DNA of 64,000 bases from an uncultured Bacilli bacterium. GTDB lineage: Bacteria; Bacillota_I; Bacilli_A; RFN20; CAG-631. A program made the translations under genes and the position numbers. The stretch is from the NCBI GenBank assembly GCA_934201705.1, contig CAKPXF010000004.1, positions 1 to 64,000 on the forward strand. Reading direction: 5' to 3'. Position 1 is the stretch's first letter, and each line of letters opens with the position of its first letter. Of the stretch, positions 53,799 to 63,437 are shown piece by piece. The notes beneath the pieces were generated by a model. That model saw nothing but the letters and a program-made list of their open reading frames with translations, searched no databases and was not told the DNA's origin.

Positions 53799-55216
53799 TT
53801 TTCTCCCTCCTTATTAAAAAGCTCTGGAAAATCTTCTTTAATAATATTTAAGATTACATTCTTTTCATCAGTGAAGAATTGGAAAGGTGTTAAACGTAAT
53901 GATGGATCTTCATTAAACATTGCTCCTGAATGTTCATCTAGGGTTGTTTTCCATTTTGTTGAAGGAAGGTATTGCCATAATCCAGCACGTTGGTATTTAG
54001 CAGCTCTTATAAATTCTTGAGTGTTTTCAGGCATCTTTCCTTTTTCAAACTCGATGAATTCATTGATTGTATCTTCATCATTATAAAGAGGAGCAGTAAA
54101 ACCAGCTTCAGCCATAATCATTTGGCCTTCCTTAGATGTAAAGAATTCAGCAAGCTTATAGGCTTCATCCTTATGTGAGGAATTTTTATATACAGCATAG
54201 CCTACAGAACCTGACCAGCCATTGCATTGCTGATTAGTAGCAAATGCTGGAATTGGAGCTATATCCCAATTAAAATCAGCTTTATTTCTTAAATCTGTAG
54301 TTACAGATCTTCCTTCAATATAGCAAGCAGCCTTTCCATTTAAAAATAGCGTTTTTTCTGATGTAGAGGCTAAATCCTTACTAGTTGGAGCAACAGCATA
54401 AGTCATTTGGGCGTCAACTATATATTCATAGGCTTCAATAAATTCACTAGAATCAATTAATACTTCACTTCTATCTTCAGATAAATAATCCGCACCATTT
54501 GACCAAATTAAGCTTTCAGGGTATATTTTAGCAACACCATAAATATGATCCTCACTTAATTTTAATTCACCATTGCTTTTAGTTTTTACAGTGCCTCTAT
54601 CATAGCCAAATGCTGACCACATGCTTAATGCCTCATAAGGATCCATAATTTCTGTACTTGATGGATAATTAACACCATATTCAGCAAATAAATCCTTGTT
54701 ATAATACATAACATAAGGGGTAATATCCTTAGGAACACAATATAAATCTCCACTTCCCATTGTTTTACCATTCCATCTATATCTTTTTAAAGCAGACGGA
54801 GCAATGTGCTCTTTGTCGATTATGGTTGTATTATCATAATATTCTTGTAAGTTAAGCATAACACCAGTTTTAACCCATTGACCAAAGTTACCATCTGGTA
54901 CACAAAAGACATCAGGGACATTACTTGCAGCCATCATGTTATTAAATTGCTGCTCATAGCTACTTAAAATACTAACCTCAACCTTTATGTTTTTATATTT
55001 TTCTTCAAATTTTTTACAAACTTCTTTTACTAGATCTGTTTCAGTTTTTCCACCATTATCCCAATGTGCTAGCTTTAAAACTATTTTGTCACCATTATCT
55101 TCGTTTTTCTTAAAGTCGATAGAATAATATAAATCGTAGGCAAAGCTTCCAGTAACTAAGCATATCATTGTAATCCATACTGCAAGTTGTTTTTTACTTA
55201 AGAGACGAAAAAACAT
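53795..55216 (-). CDS. Carbohydrate-binding protein of ABC transporter, membrane-anchored
   Basis: A 473-residue family 1 solute-binding protein. The classical start of the mature domain is visible: LKLAHWDNGG, then ACKKFEE-like VCKKFEEKY and NVPDVFCVPDG. It has no lipobox. The hydrophobic segment 10-30 lacks a Cys in the right place, so it is probably held by an uncleaved anchor, unlike the first operon's lipoprotein. GGAGG precedes the ATG. Gene order GH2, binding protein, permeases indicates that it delivers oligosaccharide for GH2 cleavage. Confidence 0.85.
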   Translation of the reverse strand: MFFRLLSKKQLAVWITMICLVTGSFAYDLYYSIDFKKNEDNGDKIVLKLAHWDNGGKTETDLVKEVCKKFEEKYKNIKVEVSILSSYEQQFNNMMAASNVPDVFCVPDGNFGQWVKTGVMLNLQEYYDNTTIIDKEHIAPSALKRYRWNGKTMGSGDLYCVPKDITPYVMYYNKDLFAEYGVNYPSSTEIMDPYEALSMWSAFGYDRGTVKTKSNGELKLSEDHIYGVAKIYPESLIWSNGADYLSEDRSEVLIDSSEFIEAYEYIVDAQMTYAVAPTSKDLASTSEKTLFLNGKAACYIEGRSVTTDLRNKADFNWDIAPIPAFATNQQCNGWSGSVGYAVYKNSSHKDEAYKLAEFFTSKEGQMIMAEAGFTAPLYNDEDTINEFIEFEKGKMPENTQEFIRAAKYQRAGLWQYLPSTKWKTTLDEHSGAMFNEDPSLRLTPFQFFTDEKNVILNIIKEDFPELFNKEGEK

Positions 55217-55233
55217 AATTTTTACCTCCTTTT

Positions 55234-57000
55234 TTATGAACTAATTGCTTTTTTTAATTGTTCCATTTTAGCTTTAGGTATTCTATCAAAATCTAATAGA
55301 CCATTTATTTCTTGTTCGACATCTGTAAGCTGTGTAATGCAAAAACCACAAATACCATCGATTGCTCTAACAGCTTTAACCATAGATGTTAAACGATCAA
55401 TATAAGCATCATCGCTTAAAACACAATCACCATAGCCCCAACCTTTATCGTTTCCATTTTGATAGCCAATTCCAGCAAATTCAGAAAGAATAACTGGTTG
55501 ATTGTTATATTTATAGCCATTAGCAAATGGAATTCTGGTTTGTGAATAATCAACCCTATGTTCACCATTTAGCATAGAATTTAAGTCCTTATAAAAATGA
55601 GTTAGTTCTTCTCCTTTTTGAGCATAATTATGAAGAGTAATAATATCGCTAGTTGTATGCTCCCAGCCATCATTTGAAATAACCATTCTATATTTATCAT
55701 AAGCCTTAGTAACATGATATAAGGCATCAGCTAAATGCTGATTTGTACTATCAAGTACAACACGAGGAATTCCCCAAGATTCATTTATTGGAACCCAAAC
55801 GACAATTGATGGATGGTTGTAATTTTGCTTAATTACCTCTAGCCATTCATTCATTAGGTTTGTAATAGTATCATCCTTAAACTCATAAGGTGAAGGCATT
55901 TCACACCAAACCATCATTCCTAAAACATCAGCATAGTAATAAAATCTTTCATCTTCAATTTTTTGATGCATTCTTATACCATTAAAGCCGAGTTCTTTAG
56001 CAAGCATTACATCCTTTAATATTTCTTCACCACTACCAGTTAGGCCACCATTTCTATAATAGCCTTGATGCAGTACCATTTTTGAATATATAGGATTATT
56101 GTTTAAAAGTAAGCAATTCTTATTAGCTAAAAATGATCTAAAGCCAAAGTATGAGCCTATTTCATCAATAGCTTCATTATTCTTTAATAAGGTGATTTTA
56201 ACATCATATAAATTTGGAGTAATAGGAGTCCAATAATGCACTCTAAAGCCATCATAATCATTATTTAAATCAACCTTAATATTACTAATTCTTCGAACTA
56301 ATCTTAAAGTTGTTTCGCTGATTAGATTATCTTCAAATGTAATTTCTATTTTTGCTAAGCAATTATCTTCGATTTGATTTAAATTTAATTCAAATTCGAT
56401 ATTATATTCATCAAAGCAAGGAGTTATTTTAATATTTGTAAAATAAGTGTCGCTAACTATTTCACTCCAAACACTTTTCCAAATGCCGTTTGTTTCCTTA
56501 TACCAGCAGCCAAATGGCTCTTTTAGCCATGTTTGTTTACCTCTTGGTTGAGTGGCTTCCTTTAAGTCTTCAGCTTTTACAACAATAAAAGCTTCACCAT
56601 TATGCTTTTTAACAGCTTTAGTGATATCTAAAGTAAATCTTGTGTAGCCACCTTTATGAGTGCCAACAAAAATACCATTAACCCAAACCTTACTTATATA
56701 ATCACAACCTTCAAAGTTTAATAATAAACGTTTATTAGTTAAATCTTGATTATATTTTGCTTTCTTGGCATACCAAATATATTTGTGCTCATCATTAATT
56801 GATAGCCCACTATTTTTACTTTGATAGCTGTATGGTACCATTATTTGCATGCCCTTAGGAAAATTTAAAAACCATTCATTTTCTTCTCCAATATTTAAAT
56901 CATCAAAAGCAAAAAACCATTTGCCATCTAAAGATGTAAAGTTATTTCTTACAAATTGTGGACGAGGATACTCATCCTTGTAGCATTTTACGTGTTTCAT
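55234..57000 (-). CDS. Glycoside hydrolase family 2 enzyme
   Basis: About 588 residues, no signal peptide, so cytoplasmic. A jelly-roll sugar-binding domain (about 1-165, YSYQSKNSGL) and an Ig-like domain (165-270) precede a TIM barrel. The acid/base Glu is in VPINESWG (near 404) and the nucleophile Glu in ILSEFAG (near 505). GFNGIRMHQ is also typical. GH2 includes beta-galactosidase, beta-glucuronidase and beta-mannosidase; the exact sugar is not decidable here. I chose ATG 57000 over 57006 because AGGAG lies only 2 nt from the latter. It is the first gene of the operon. Confidence 0.85.
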   Translation of the reverse strand: MKHVKCYKDEYPRPQFVRNNFTSLDGKWFFAFDDLNIGEENEWFLNFPKGMQIMVPYSYQSKNSGLSINDEHKYIWYAKKAKYNQDLTNKRLLLNFEGCDYISKVWVNGIFVGTHKGGYTRFTLDITKAVKKHNGEAFIVVKAEDLKEATQPRGKQTWLKEPFGCWYKETNGIWKSVWSEIVSDTYFTNIKITPCFDEYNIEFELNLNQIEDNCLAKIEITFEDNLISETTLRLVRRISNIKVDLNNDYDGFRVHYWTPITPNLYDVKITLLKNNEAIDEIGSYFGFRSFLANKNCLLLNNNPIYSKMVLHQGYYRNGGLTGSGEEILKDVMLAKELGFNGIRMHQKIEDERFYYYADVLGMMVWCEMPSPYEFKDDTITNLMNEWLEVIKQNYNHPSIVVWVPINESWGIPRVVLDSTNQHLADALYHVTKAYDKYRMVISNDGWEHTTSDIITLHNYAQKGEELTHFYKDLNSMLNGEHRVDYSQTRIPFANGYKYNNQPVILSEFAGIGYQNGNDKGWGYGDCVLSDDAYIDRLTSMVKAVRAIDGICGFCITQLTDVEQEINGLLDFDRIPKAKMEQLKKAISS

Positions 57001-57120
57001 ATTCATAGCTCCTAGTTATAATTTCTAACACAAGAATAACATAAAATAATATAACTGTTAATGTTTTGTGGACAAATATACTATTTTCATATACAATAAT
57101 GTTATAAAATGTAAAAATAT

Positions 57121-57134
57121 TGAAAGCGTTTACA
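57121..57134. promoter_or_regulatory. cre site (CcpA catabolite-response element)
   Basis: TGAAAGCGTTTACA matches the CcpA consensus W-TGNAANCGNWNNC-W closely. It lies between the divergent GH2 operon and the AraC regulator, 73 bp before the regulator ATG, and so could repress either side when preferred sugars are present. Confidence 0.7.
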
Positions 57135-57206
57135 TTTTTACGCATAATAATTTGTTTAAATGAAATTATATTTTTTAATTCTTTAATTAAAAAATGGAGG
57201 CAAAAG

Positions 57207-58034
57207 ATGATAACATATGTTGATGAAAAGCAACTTGAGGATGTTTTGAAGCAATTTTATATAGTTACTGGTTTAAAGGTAACGGTTTTTGATGATAAGC
57301 ATAATGTTTTAGCGGAATATCCAAAGGAGCATTGCGCTTTTTGTTCATATATAAATATGGTAGCAGCTAGTAAGGAATTATGTGAACAATCTAACTGGAA
57401 TGCTTTTGATAAATGTAAAAAGAATAGAAAAACCTATATTTATAAATGTCATGTTGGTTTAGTTGAGGTGGCTGTACCTTTATTAAAAAATGATCAAATT
57501 ATTGGCTATTATATGTTTGGACAGATTACTGATTCAAAAAATAAAGATGATATAAAAAATAAGCTAAAGCAAATTTCACATATTATTGATTATGATAAAG
57601 CGTGTGAATTATTAGTAAGTGTAAACCAGCATAGCTTAGAAAAAATAAAAGCTGAAATTAAAATAGTTGAGGTATGCTGTATGTATTTTATTTTAGGAAA
57701 AATGATTAATATCAAAGAGGATTTGCTTTCTAATCAAATCATTGAATATATAGATGAGCATGCCTTAGAGAAATTTTCTGTTAAGGATTTATGCAATTAT
57801 TTAAACTTTAGTAGAACTCAAGTCTATAACATTTTTAAAAAGACAAATAAGATTGGTGTTATGGAATATGTTAGAAATATAAGATTAAAAAAATCCATCG
57901 ATTTATTAAAGGATGGATCATATTCTATTAAAGAAATTGCTTATATGACTGGTTTTAATGACTCCAATCACTTTATTAAAATTTTCAAAAGCAAATATGG
58001 TTGCTCACCAAAAAAATATCAAAAGGCAAATTAA
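57207..58034 (+). CDS. PocR/AraC-type transcriptional regulator
   Basis: A 275-residue regulator. Residues of about 5-165 form a PocR-type sensory domain, with conserved Cys at 43, 46, 59, 70 and 81 and a hydrophobic core (GLVEVAVPLL, GYYMFGQIT). The C-terminal AraC-type double helix-turn-helix (about 178-273) carries FSVKDLCNYLNFSRTQVYNI and SIKEIAYMTGFNDSNHFIKI. I chose ATG 57207 because TGGAGG lies 8 nt upstream. It is divergent to the nine-gene operon, so it is probably its activator, sensing an imported sugar. Its stop overlaps the convergent gene by 4 bp. Confidence 0.85.
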   Translation: MITYVDEKQLEDVLKQFYIVTGLKVTVFDDKHNVLAEYPKEHCAFCSYINMVAASKELCEQSNWNAFDKCKKNRKTYIYKCHVGLVEVAVPLLKNDQIIGYYMFGQITDSKNKDDIKNKLKQISHIIDYDKACELLVSVNQHSLEKIKAEIKIVEVCCMYFILGKMINIKEDLLSNQIIEYIDEHALEKFSVKDLCNYLNFSRTQVYNIFKKTNKIGVMEYVRNIRLKKSIDLLKDGSYSIKEIAYMTGFNDSNHFIKIFKSKYGCSPKKYQKAN

Positions 58035-58861
58035 TTTTTACTATACATTCCCTTTTTTACTAAATAAGGGAAGCTTTTTTTATTGATTTCATCATCAAAG
58101 ATTGAATTCATAACAATAACAAATAATAAATAAGAAAATGGTAAATAAATTAAACAGTAAACAATTGGAACTAATAATTGTATAGTTGTTGTTGGTATTA
58201 AGATTAAAAATAAAGGTAAAACGCAAATAATACTTACAAGAATTACCTTTGGTAAATACTTAAAATATATAATAAAGCTAAGTGATATTTTTTTGAATAT
58301 TGAATCATTATAAATTGCTGACATACATATACAAATAAAAAGAATAGGAATAAAAATAAAATAATTAATTATTTTAAAAACATAATATAAAAAGGAATTG
58401 CTTATTAAATAATTAATTGCTAAGCTTTCAAGAACAAAATTAATAATGCCATATATTAAAAATAGAATTAAAAAGTCTTTAATATTTTCTTTTATGCCCT
58501 TAAAAAAATCAGCTATTAAAAAGAATCCTTCATTAAAGGCTAGTTTTTTATATAGCCTTGAAAGACCTGAAAAAACAATTCCAATAAAAAGAATGGTAAG
58601 GATATTAAAGCTATTATATATAAAATAAGCTTGCTTTATTTCTGAAAGCATTGTTTCTTCCTTTTTAATTATAATATTGTTTATTGTTAATAAATTATAA
58701 TATCTATATATTATAAAAGGTAAAAAACATATCATCATAATAAAAGCAATTATTAAAAGACTATTCCATTGTGTTTTTAATATGTCAAAGAATAGTTCTT
58801 TTCTATTTACTGGTAAATCAGCTATTGTAAAATCCTTAACATTTTTTTTGACTTTTTTCAT
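58031..58861 (-). CDS. YesL/DUF624-like membrane protein
   Basis: A 276-residue protein with about six membrane segments. The segment FSGLSRLYKKLAFNEGFFLI followed by ADFFKGIKENIKDF matches the YesL/DUF624 signature (G-L-x-R...x-E-G...D-F-x-x-G-x-K-x-N). YesL-type proteins often accompany sugar ABC transporters; their function is not settled. It is the last gene of a four-gene operon with an ABC ATPase. Its stop overlaps the convergent AraC stop. Confidence 0.55.
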   Translation of the reverse strand: MKKVKKNVKDFTIADLPVNRKELFFDILKTQWNSLLIIAFIMMICFLPFIIYRYYNLLTINNIIIKKEETMLSEIKQAYFIYNSFNILTILFIGIVFSGLSRLYKKLAFNEGFFLIADFFKGIKENIKDFLILFLIYGIINFVLESLAINYLISNSFLYYVFKIINYFIFIPILFICICMSAIYNDSIFKKISLSFIIYFKYLPKVILVSIICVLPLFLILIPTTTIQLLVPIVYCLIYLPFSYLLFVIVMNSIFDDEINKKSFPYLVKKGMYSKN

Positions 58862-58873
58862 TATTTTCTCCTT

Positions 58874-59461
58874 TTAAATCATAGATGAAAGCAAGCTTAA
58901 AGCTGAATCATTTAAAGAATCATTAGTGGATAATTCACCTATTTTATTAGATTTTTTATTAAAGAATAAGTAGTATTCATTAGTGTTATCATTATTGTAT
59001 TTATTAATAAAGCTAGTAGCATTTATCCCAAAATTAGTATTGTTATAGCTAGTATATGCAATGCTTTTATTAACATATTTTGTAATAATATTGTCTTTTA
59101 ATTCTATAAAATATGTAGAGTAATTGCTATTTTCTATTGAAGATTCAGGAAGAATTAATATATCAGTATTAACAAGCCCTCTTGTATTAAATACTATTGA
59201 ATAGTAGCTATCATTGGGATTTGAATAATCAACATCTACAGCTTTAATGCTTTTATCTTTAACATTATTATATAAATCCTTTTCCATATTTTTACTATCT
59301 AGATGGTTAATTCCAATAAAAATATTTATTTTTTCATTATATTGAGGAGTTTTTAAAGCATCAAACAAGTAATAAAATCCAACAAATGAACCAATATAGA
59401 TTAGTAAAATAAAAAACCAATTAAATGATAAAAATGCCTTTATTTTTCTTTTACTTAGCAT
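58874..59461 (-). CDS. Membrane-anchored extracytoplasmic protein of ABC operon
   Basis: A 195-residue protein with one N-terminal membrane anchor (about 12-34) and no lipobox. The outer domain (INIFIGINHLDSKNMEKDLY, YYSIVFNTRGLVNTDILILP) alternates strands and helices like half of a periplasmic-binding fold. It may be a reduced substrate-binding subunit for the ATPase and membrane proteins of this operon. It overlaps the gene upstream by 11 bp. Unrecognised family; the role is inferred from fold impression and context. Confidence 0.55.
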   Translation of the reverse strand: MLSKRKIKAFLSFNWFFILLIYIGSFVGFYYLFDALKTPQYNEKINIFIGINHLDSKNMEKDLYNNVKDKSIKAVDVDYSNPNDSYYSIVFNTRGLVNTDILILPESSIENSNYSTYFIELKDNIITKYVNKSIAYTSYNNTNFGINATSFINKYNNDNTNEYYLFFNKKSNKIGELSTNDSLNDSALSLLSSMI

Positions 59462-59930
59462 TATCTATCACCCCATATCCTATAATAAAATTATCAACAA
59501 TTTCAAAATTATAATTATTGTTAATTTTAAATTCATTAGAAAACTTATTAGCTTCAATAAAAATAGTCCTATTATTAATTTTTATTTCATATACCTCAAA
59601 ATTATCAATAGTTTTAATATTTAAATCAATAAAAGAAATTACTCCATTTATTATTTCATGATCAAAATGTTGTATTTTTGCTAAAAAATGATAATAGGAA
59701 TTTAAGTTTCTCTTTATTAATGAATTATAAATGAAAATATATGAGAAATAGCTTCCAGTAATAAGAGTGTTGATAATAATTATATAAAATTCTTTTGAAG
59801 CTATAGTTAATAATGTAACAATTAGCAATACTAAAATACCCAAAATAATAATTATAATATTTTGCTTTTTTTTAGTATTTTCAATTTTTAAACCATCTTC
59901 AATGTTATATAAATAAATCATTTTATTCAT
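59451..59930 (-). CDS. Small membrane protein of ABC operon
   Basis: A 159-residue protein with two adjacent membrane segments (about 25-65), followed by a soluble beta-rich domain (INGVISFIDLNIKTIDNFEV). I do not recognise the family; the domain could be a PH-like or OB-like cytoplasmic module. It overlaps the ABC ATPase gene upstream by 8 bp and the next gene by 11 bp, so it is tightly coupled in translation. Confidence 0.6.
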   Translation of the reverse strand: MNKMIYLYNIEDGLKIENTKKKQNIIIIILGILVLLIVTLLTIASKEFYIIIINTLITGSYFSYIFIYNSLIKRNLNSYYHFLAKIQHFDHEIINGVISFIDLNIKTIDNFEVYEIKINNRTIFIEANKFSNEFKINNNYNFEIVDNFIIGYGVIDNAK

Positions 59931-60654
59931 CCTTTATAAGTAAAAAATCTTTAACAAATTCATTTTTGGAATTTTTAATTATTTCTTTTATATCACCCTC
60001 AGCTACTATTTTACCATTATCCATAATAATGACCTTATCTGCTAAATATAAAGCATCATTAACATCATGGGTTACAAATATCATTGAAGCATTGTATTCT
60101 TCCTTTATTTGCTTGATTAGCTTTTTTAATTCAATTTTAACTAAAGGATCAAGATTACTTAATGGCTCATCAAATAAATAAATATCAGGGTTTTTAATTA
60201 AAGCCTTAGCAATAGCAACACGTTGCTGTTGTCCTAATGATAATTGCTTAGGCTTTCTACTCAAAAGATGATCTATTTCAAGCTTTTTACTAACATCCAA
60301 TACTCTTTTTTCTATTTCTTCAAGTGGAACCTTTAAGGCTTTAAGTGGAAGGGCTATATTATTATAAACACTCATAAATCCATATGTGAAAAATGATTGT
60401 GATACGTAAGCAATATTTCTATTTTTTATACTTAAGCGTGAAGCATCTATAGAAGATATTTCAATTACTCCACTATCATAAGGAAAAGTACCACAAATAC
60501 ATTTTAATAATGATGTTTTACCACATCCTGATGGCCCTAAAATAACTAATAACTCACCTTGCTTTAAAGAAAATGAAACATCATCTAAGACTTTTGTCTT
60601 TTGCTTTTTATTAGTATAGTAGGCATTTAGGTTTGAAATTTTTAGTCTATCCAT
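59923..60654 (-). CDS. ABC transporter ATP-binding protein
   Basis: A 243-residue ATPase with all motifs: Walker A GPSGCGKT (40-47), Q-loop VSQSF (about 84-88), signature LSLGQQQ (about 138-144), Walker B IYLFDEP (about 158-164) and switch His in FVTHD. The size and sequence resemble the nitrate/sulfonate/taurine and phosphonate groups. It lacks the C-terminal domain of MsmX-type sugar ATPases, so it is unlikely to serve the two sugar operons. It leads a four-gene operon with membrane proteins of uncertain role. Confidence 0.9.
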   Translation of the reverse strand: MDRLKISNLNAYYTNKKQKTKVLDDVSFSLKQGELLVILGPSGCGKTSLLKCICGTFPYDSGVIEISSIDASRLSIKNRNIAYVSQSFFTYGFMSVYNNIALPLKALKVPLEEIEKRVLDVSKKLEIDHLLSRKPKQLSLGQQQRVAIAKALIKNPDIYLFDEPLSNLDPLVKIELKKLIKQIKEEYNASMIFVTHDVNDALYLADKVIIMDNGKIVAEGDIKEIIKNSKNEFVKDFLLIKDE

Positions 60655-60755
60655 GTAATCACTTCCATAATTTTTTTAAATTATAACATCTTTTAAAGTG
60701 AAAATGAAATACTCATAAAAATATTATTAATATCATAAAATTGTATGGTGATAAA

Positions 60756-61724
60756 ATGAAAAAGATATTTTCGTTATTTTTGCTATTATTTTTATGTGAC
60801 TGTAATGCACATAAAACATTACAAACATCTAATGTATATGCAACATCATTTATTGTTATAGAACAAAGTAGCAACAAAATACTTGAGGGCTATAATTATA
60901 ATACGCAAAGAAGTGTGGCCTCTATTTCAAAAATTATGAGTGCAATTATTGTTATTGAAAATATGGATGTTAATGAATATTTAACAGTCCCTGAGGATAT
61001 AAAAAAAGTTGATGGAAGTAGTATTTACTTAAAGGTTAATGAAAAGGTAAAGGTTATTGATTTACTATACGGGCTTTTATTAAGAAGTGGTAATGATGCT
61101 GCTATTACCTTAGCAAAAGGAATGAATAATGATATTCAATCATTTGTCGATTTAATGAATGAAAAAGCCTCATTTTTATCGATGAATAATACATATTTTT
61201 CAAATCCACACGGTTTAGATGTTAATGATAATGGTAATATTTCAACAGCCTACGATATGGCTATTTTATATTCATATTGCTTAAAAAATCCTTTGTTTTC
61301 AAAAATTGTTGCAGCAAAGGAATATCAAAAATTTACTAACAAGAACAAGCTATTACATAATTATGAATATTGTACTGGTGGAAAAACTGGATATACTAAA
61401 AAAGCTAAAAGAACCCTATTAAGTAGTGCAAGTAAGGATGATATGCATTTAATTATTGTAACCCTTAATTGCGGAGATGATTTTAACTCACATAAGCTTA
61501 CATACGAAAAATACTTTAATAACTATAACGCTATTAAAGTATTAAAAAAAGGTGAAAATATTTTTGATAAAGATATTATAAATATTAAGCAAGATTATTA
61601 TTTTATAAGTGATAAGACTAATTTATCTTTAATGTATAATGTTAATATGAAAAACAAAGAAATTAGTATTAAATTATATGATGAAAACAAAAAAGTTATT
61701 GATGAGATGTTGGTAAAATATTAA
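60756..61724 (+). CDS. D-alanyl-D-alanine carboxypeptidase (PBP5/DacF family)
   Basis: A 322-residue serine-type enzyme. The catalytic motifs are SISK (Ser 56, Lys 59), SGN (111-113) and KTG (210-212), with the usual spacing. A signal sequence precedes them; Cys 14 and 16 lie at its end but the lipobox is poor. It trims the terminal D-Ala from peptidoglycan pentapeptide outside the membrane. I chose ATG 60756 because GGTGAT sits 4-9 nt upstream, overlapping the alternative TTG 60741 region. The enzyme lacks a long C-terminal amphipathic anchor. It shows that the organism has a cell wall. Confidence 0.9.
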   Translation: MKKIFSLFLLLFLCDCNAHKTLQTSNVYATSFIVIEQSSNKILEGYNYNTQRSVASISKIMSAIIVIENMDVNEYLTVPEDIKKVDGSSIYLKVNEKVKVIDLLYGLLLRSGNDAAITLAKGMNNDIQSFVDLMNEKASFLSMNNTYFSNPHGLDVNDNGNISTAYDMAILYSYCLKNPLFSKIVAAKEYQKFTNKNKLLHNYEYCTGGKTGYTKKAKRTLLSSASKDDMHLIIVTLNCGDDFNSHKLTYEKYFNNYNAIKVLKKGENIFDKDIINIKQDYYFISDKTNLSLMYNVNMKNKEISIKLYDENKKVIDEMLVKY

Positions 61725-61760
61725 TGATTCAAGCAAATTTGTTTTATTAGTTCACACCAT

Positions 61761-62558
61761 TTATATTTTTAAACTATATGAATCACTTTCATACGGTTTA
61801 TCATAATTTTCACTTATTTTGATAGTTTGATTATTAATTGGATAAATTGTCATTGTATTATATATTTCAATATTATTTTCAATTGTTCTACAAGAATATG
61901 TTGCTTTATTGAAAATGAACCTTGTGTCAAAAGAATAAGTTTCAATTCTTTCAGTAGTATCATTTTGAAAGAAAAAATACAAATCATCATAGCAAAGTTT
62001 TACTGTGTTATATAAAGCATTTTGATTACTCTCAATTAATTTTTCCTTTTTAAGATTGAATTTTGTTTTAAAGTTGAAATCAAAAGTAGTATTTACTATA
62101 TTATTAGCTCCAGCTGTATATGTTTCTACTAGTTCATTATTTGAGATTTTTCTATAATTTGTAAAGATTTTTTTATCTTTAATAGTTGTTTTGTTTGTCG
62201 TGGTTTCAATTAAATTATTACTAATTTTATTAGTTGTTTCACTAATATCACCTTCATTAATTGTGCCTGTAAAATTTACTTCTTCGTTAATGTTACATTT
62301 ATTAAATGTTAAATTACCTTTAAAATTTACTTCATTAACTTGTTTTTCGTTAGTATTTAAATTTGTATATGTTGTAAGAGAGTTAACTTCATAATATCCT
62401 TCAAATAATGTATATCCATTTGGATGAAACTTAAAGAAAGTATCATTATATTCATAAACATCATTAATAGTTGTATAACTATACTCATTGCAACTAGCTA
62501 AAAATAATATATTGCATAATAATAAAAATTTTATTTTTCTGTTTTTCCTTAATTTCAT
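61761..62558 (-). CDS. Lipoprotein, member of a tandem family (1)
   Basis: A 265-residue lipoprotein (lipobox FLASC, Cys 23). The mature protein is beta-rich and Asn/Thr-rich: NGYTLFEGYYEV, NFKGNLTFNKCN, then a C-terminal SFDTRFIFNKATYSC and KISENYDKPYESDSYSL. The C-terminal 100 residues are nearly the same as those of the partial gene at the right edge. GGAGC lies 8 nt before the ATG. The family is unknown; tandem copies suggest surface variation or dosage. Confidence 0.75.
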   Translation of the reverse strand: MKLRKNRKIKFLLLCNILFLASCNEYSYTTINDVYEYNDTFFKFHPNGYTLFEGYYEVNSLTTYTNLNTNEKQVNEVNFKGNLTFNKCNINEEVNFTGTINEGDISETTNKISNNLIETTTNKTTIKDKKIFTNYRKISNNELVETYTAGANNIVNTTFDFNFKTKFNLKKEKLIESNQNALYNTVKLCYDDLYFFFQNDTTERIETYSFDTRFIFNKATYSCRTIENNIEIYNTMTIYPINNQTIKISENYDKPYESDSYSLKI

Positions 62559-62574
62559 AAAGTGCTCCTATTAT

Positions 62575-63405
62575 CTAAAAACGAATACGAATTGAATTCT
62601 CTTCATATTGCTTGTCGTAATTTTCTTTAACAATAATGTCTACTGGATTACATTTTTTTGCAATGAAAGTATATGTTGATAAATTATTGCCATTATTTTT
62701 GCTATAGGTATTAATGTTTTTAATTAGTTTATAGTTGCTATCAAAAAAGTATTGGATTTTCTTTAAGTATTCGATTCTTTCCATATAAGTTAAAGTGTAT
62801 TTATTTGAAACATTGATAAATTTTTGTATACCATATGGTCCAACACCATAGTCTTTATCTTTTACGTAAGGCGGTATTATTTTAATAGTTAATAAATCAA
62901 AGTTTAAATAATTATAAAATTGAAAATATGTATTATGGACATTTTTTGCACCTTCAGTAAATGATGAAATAATTTTTCCATTTTCTTTTTCTTGATTGAA
63001 TATATACAAACTATTATCTTTATAATATATTTCTTTTATTATTTCTTTAGTCGTATAATTATTGTCGCTATCATTAATAACAGTTGTATTACTCTTATAA
63101 ATTGCATCAGTAAATGTTCCAAAATATAAGAAATCATAAGGATTATTAGTAATGGTTTCATTATTATCCCAAACAATAGTATTAGTAAAAGTTAAGTTGC
63201 CTTTAAAATAAGTATCTTCAATTGTTATTTCATTATTTAAATAATTAGTTGTTCTTTTTGTAACCTCATAGTATCCATCATCCAAGTAAAAACCATCAGG
63301 ATAAACTTTATTAAAGTTTTTTAAAAAAGTCTTTAATTCAGTGTTAGTATTACTAGAACAACTAGTTAAAAATAAAACTAGTAATGCAATGAGTTTCTTT
63401 TTCAT
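62575..63405 (-). CDS. Lipoprotein, member of a tandem family (2)
   Basis: A 276-residue lipoprotein (lipobox FLTSC, Cys 16). It shares the layout of its neighbour: DGFYLDDGYYEVTKRTTNYL, YFKGNLTFTNT, TEGAKNVHNTYFQF and an ending VKENYDKQYEENSIRIRF. It is clearly a diverged paralogue. GGAGG precedes the ATG by 12 nt. The 16-bp gap to the next gene suggests one transcript. Function unknown. Confidence 0.75.
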   Translation of the reverse strand: MKKKLIALLVLFLTSCSSNTNTELKTFLKNFNKVYPDGFYLDDGYYEVTKRTTNYLNNEITIEDTYFKGNLTFTNTIVWDNNETITNNPYDFLYFGTFTDAIYKSNTTVINDSDNNYTTKEIIKEIYYKDNSLYIFNQEKENGKIISSFTEGAKNVHNTYFQFYNYLNFDLLTIKIIPPYVKDKDYGVGPYGIQKFINVSNKYTLTYMERIEYLKKIQYFFDSNYKLIKNINTYSKNNGNNLSTYTFIAKKCNPVDIIVKENYDKQYEENSIRIRF

Positions 63406-63437
63406 ACGTGAATGTGCCTCCTTTTTGTATATAATTT

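Noticed and set aside
57120..57206. Longer N-terminus for the AraC regulator
   Set aside because: It would translate through the cre site, and the ATG 57207 has a proper TGGAGG.
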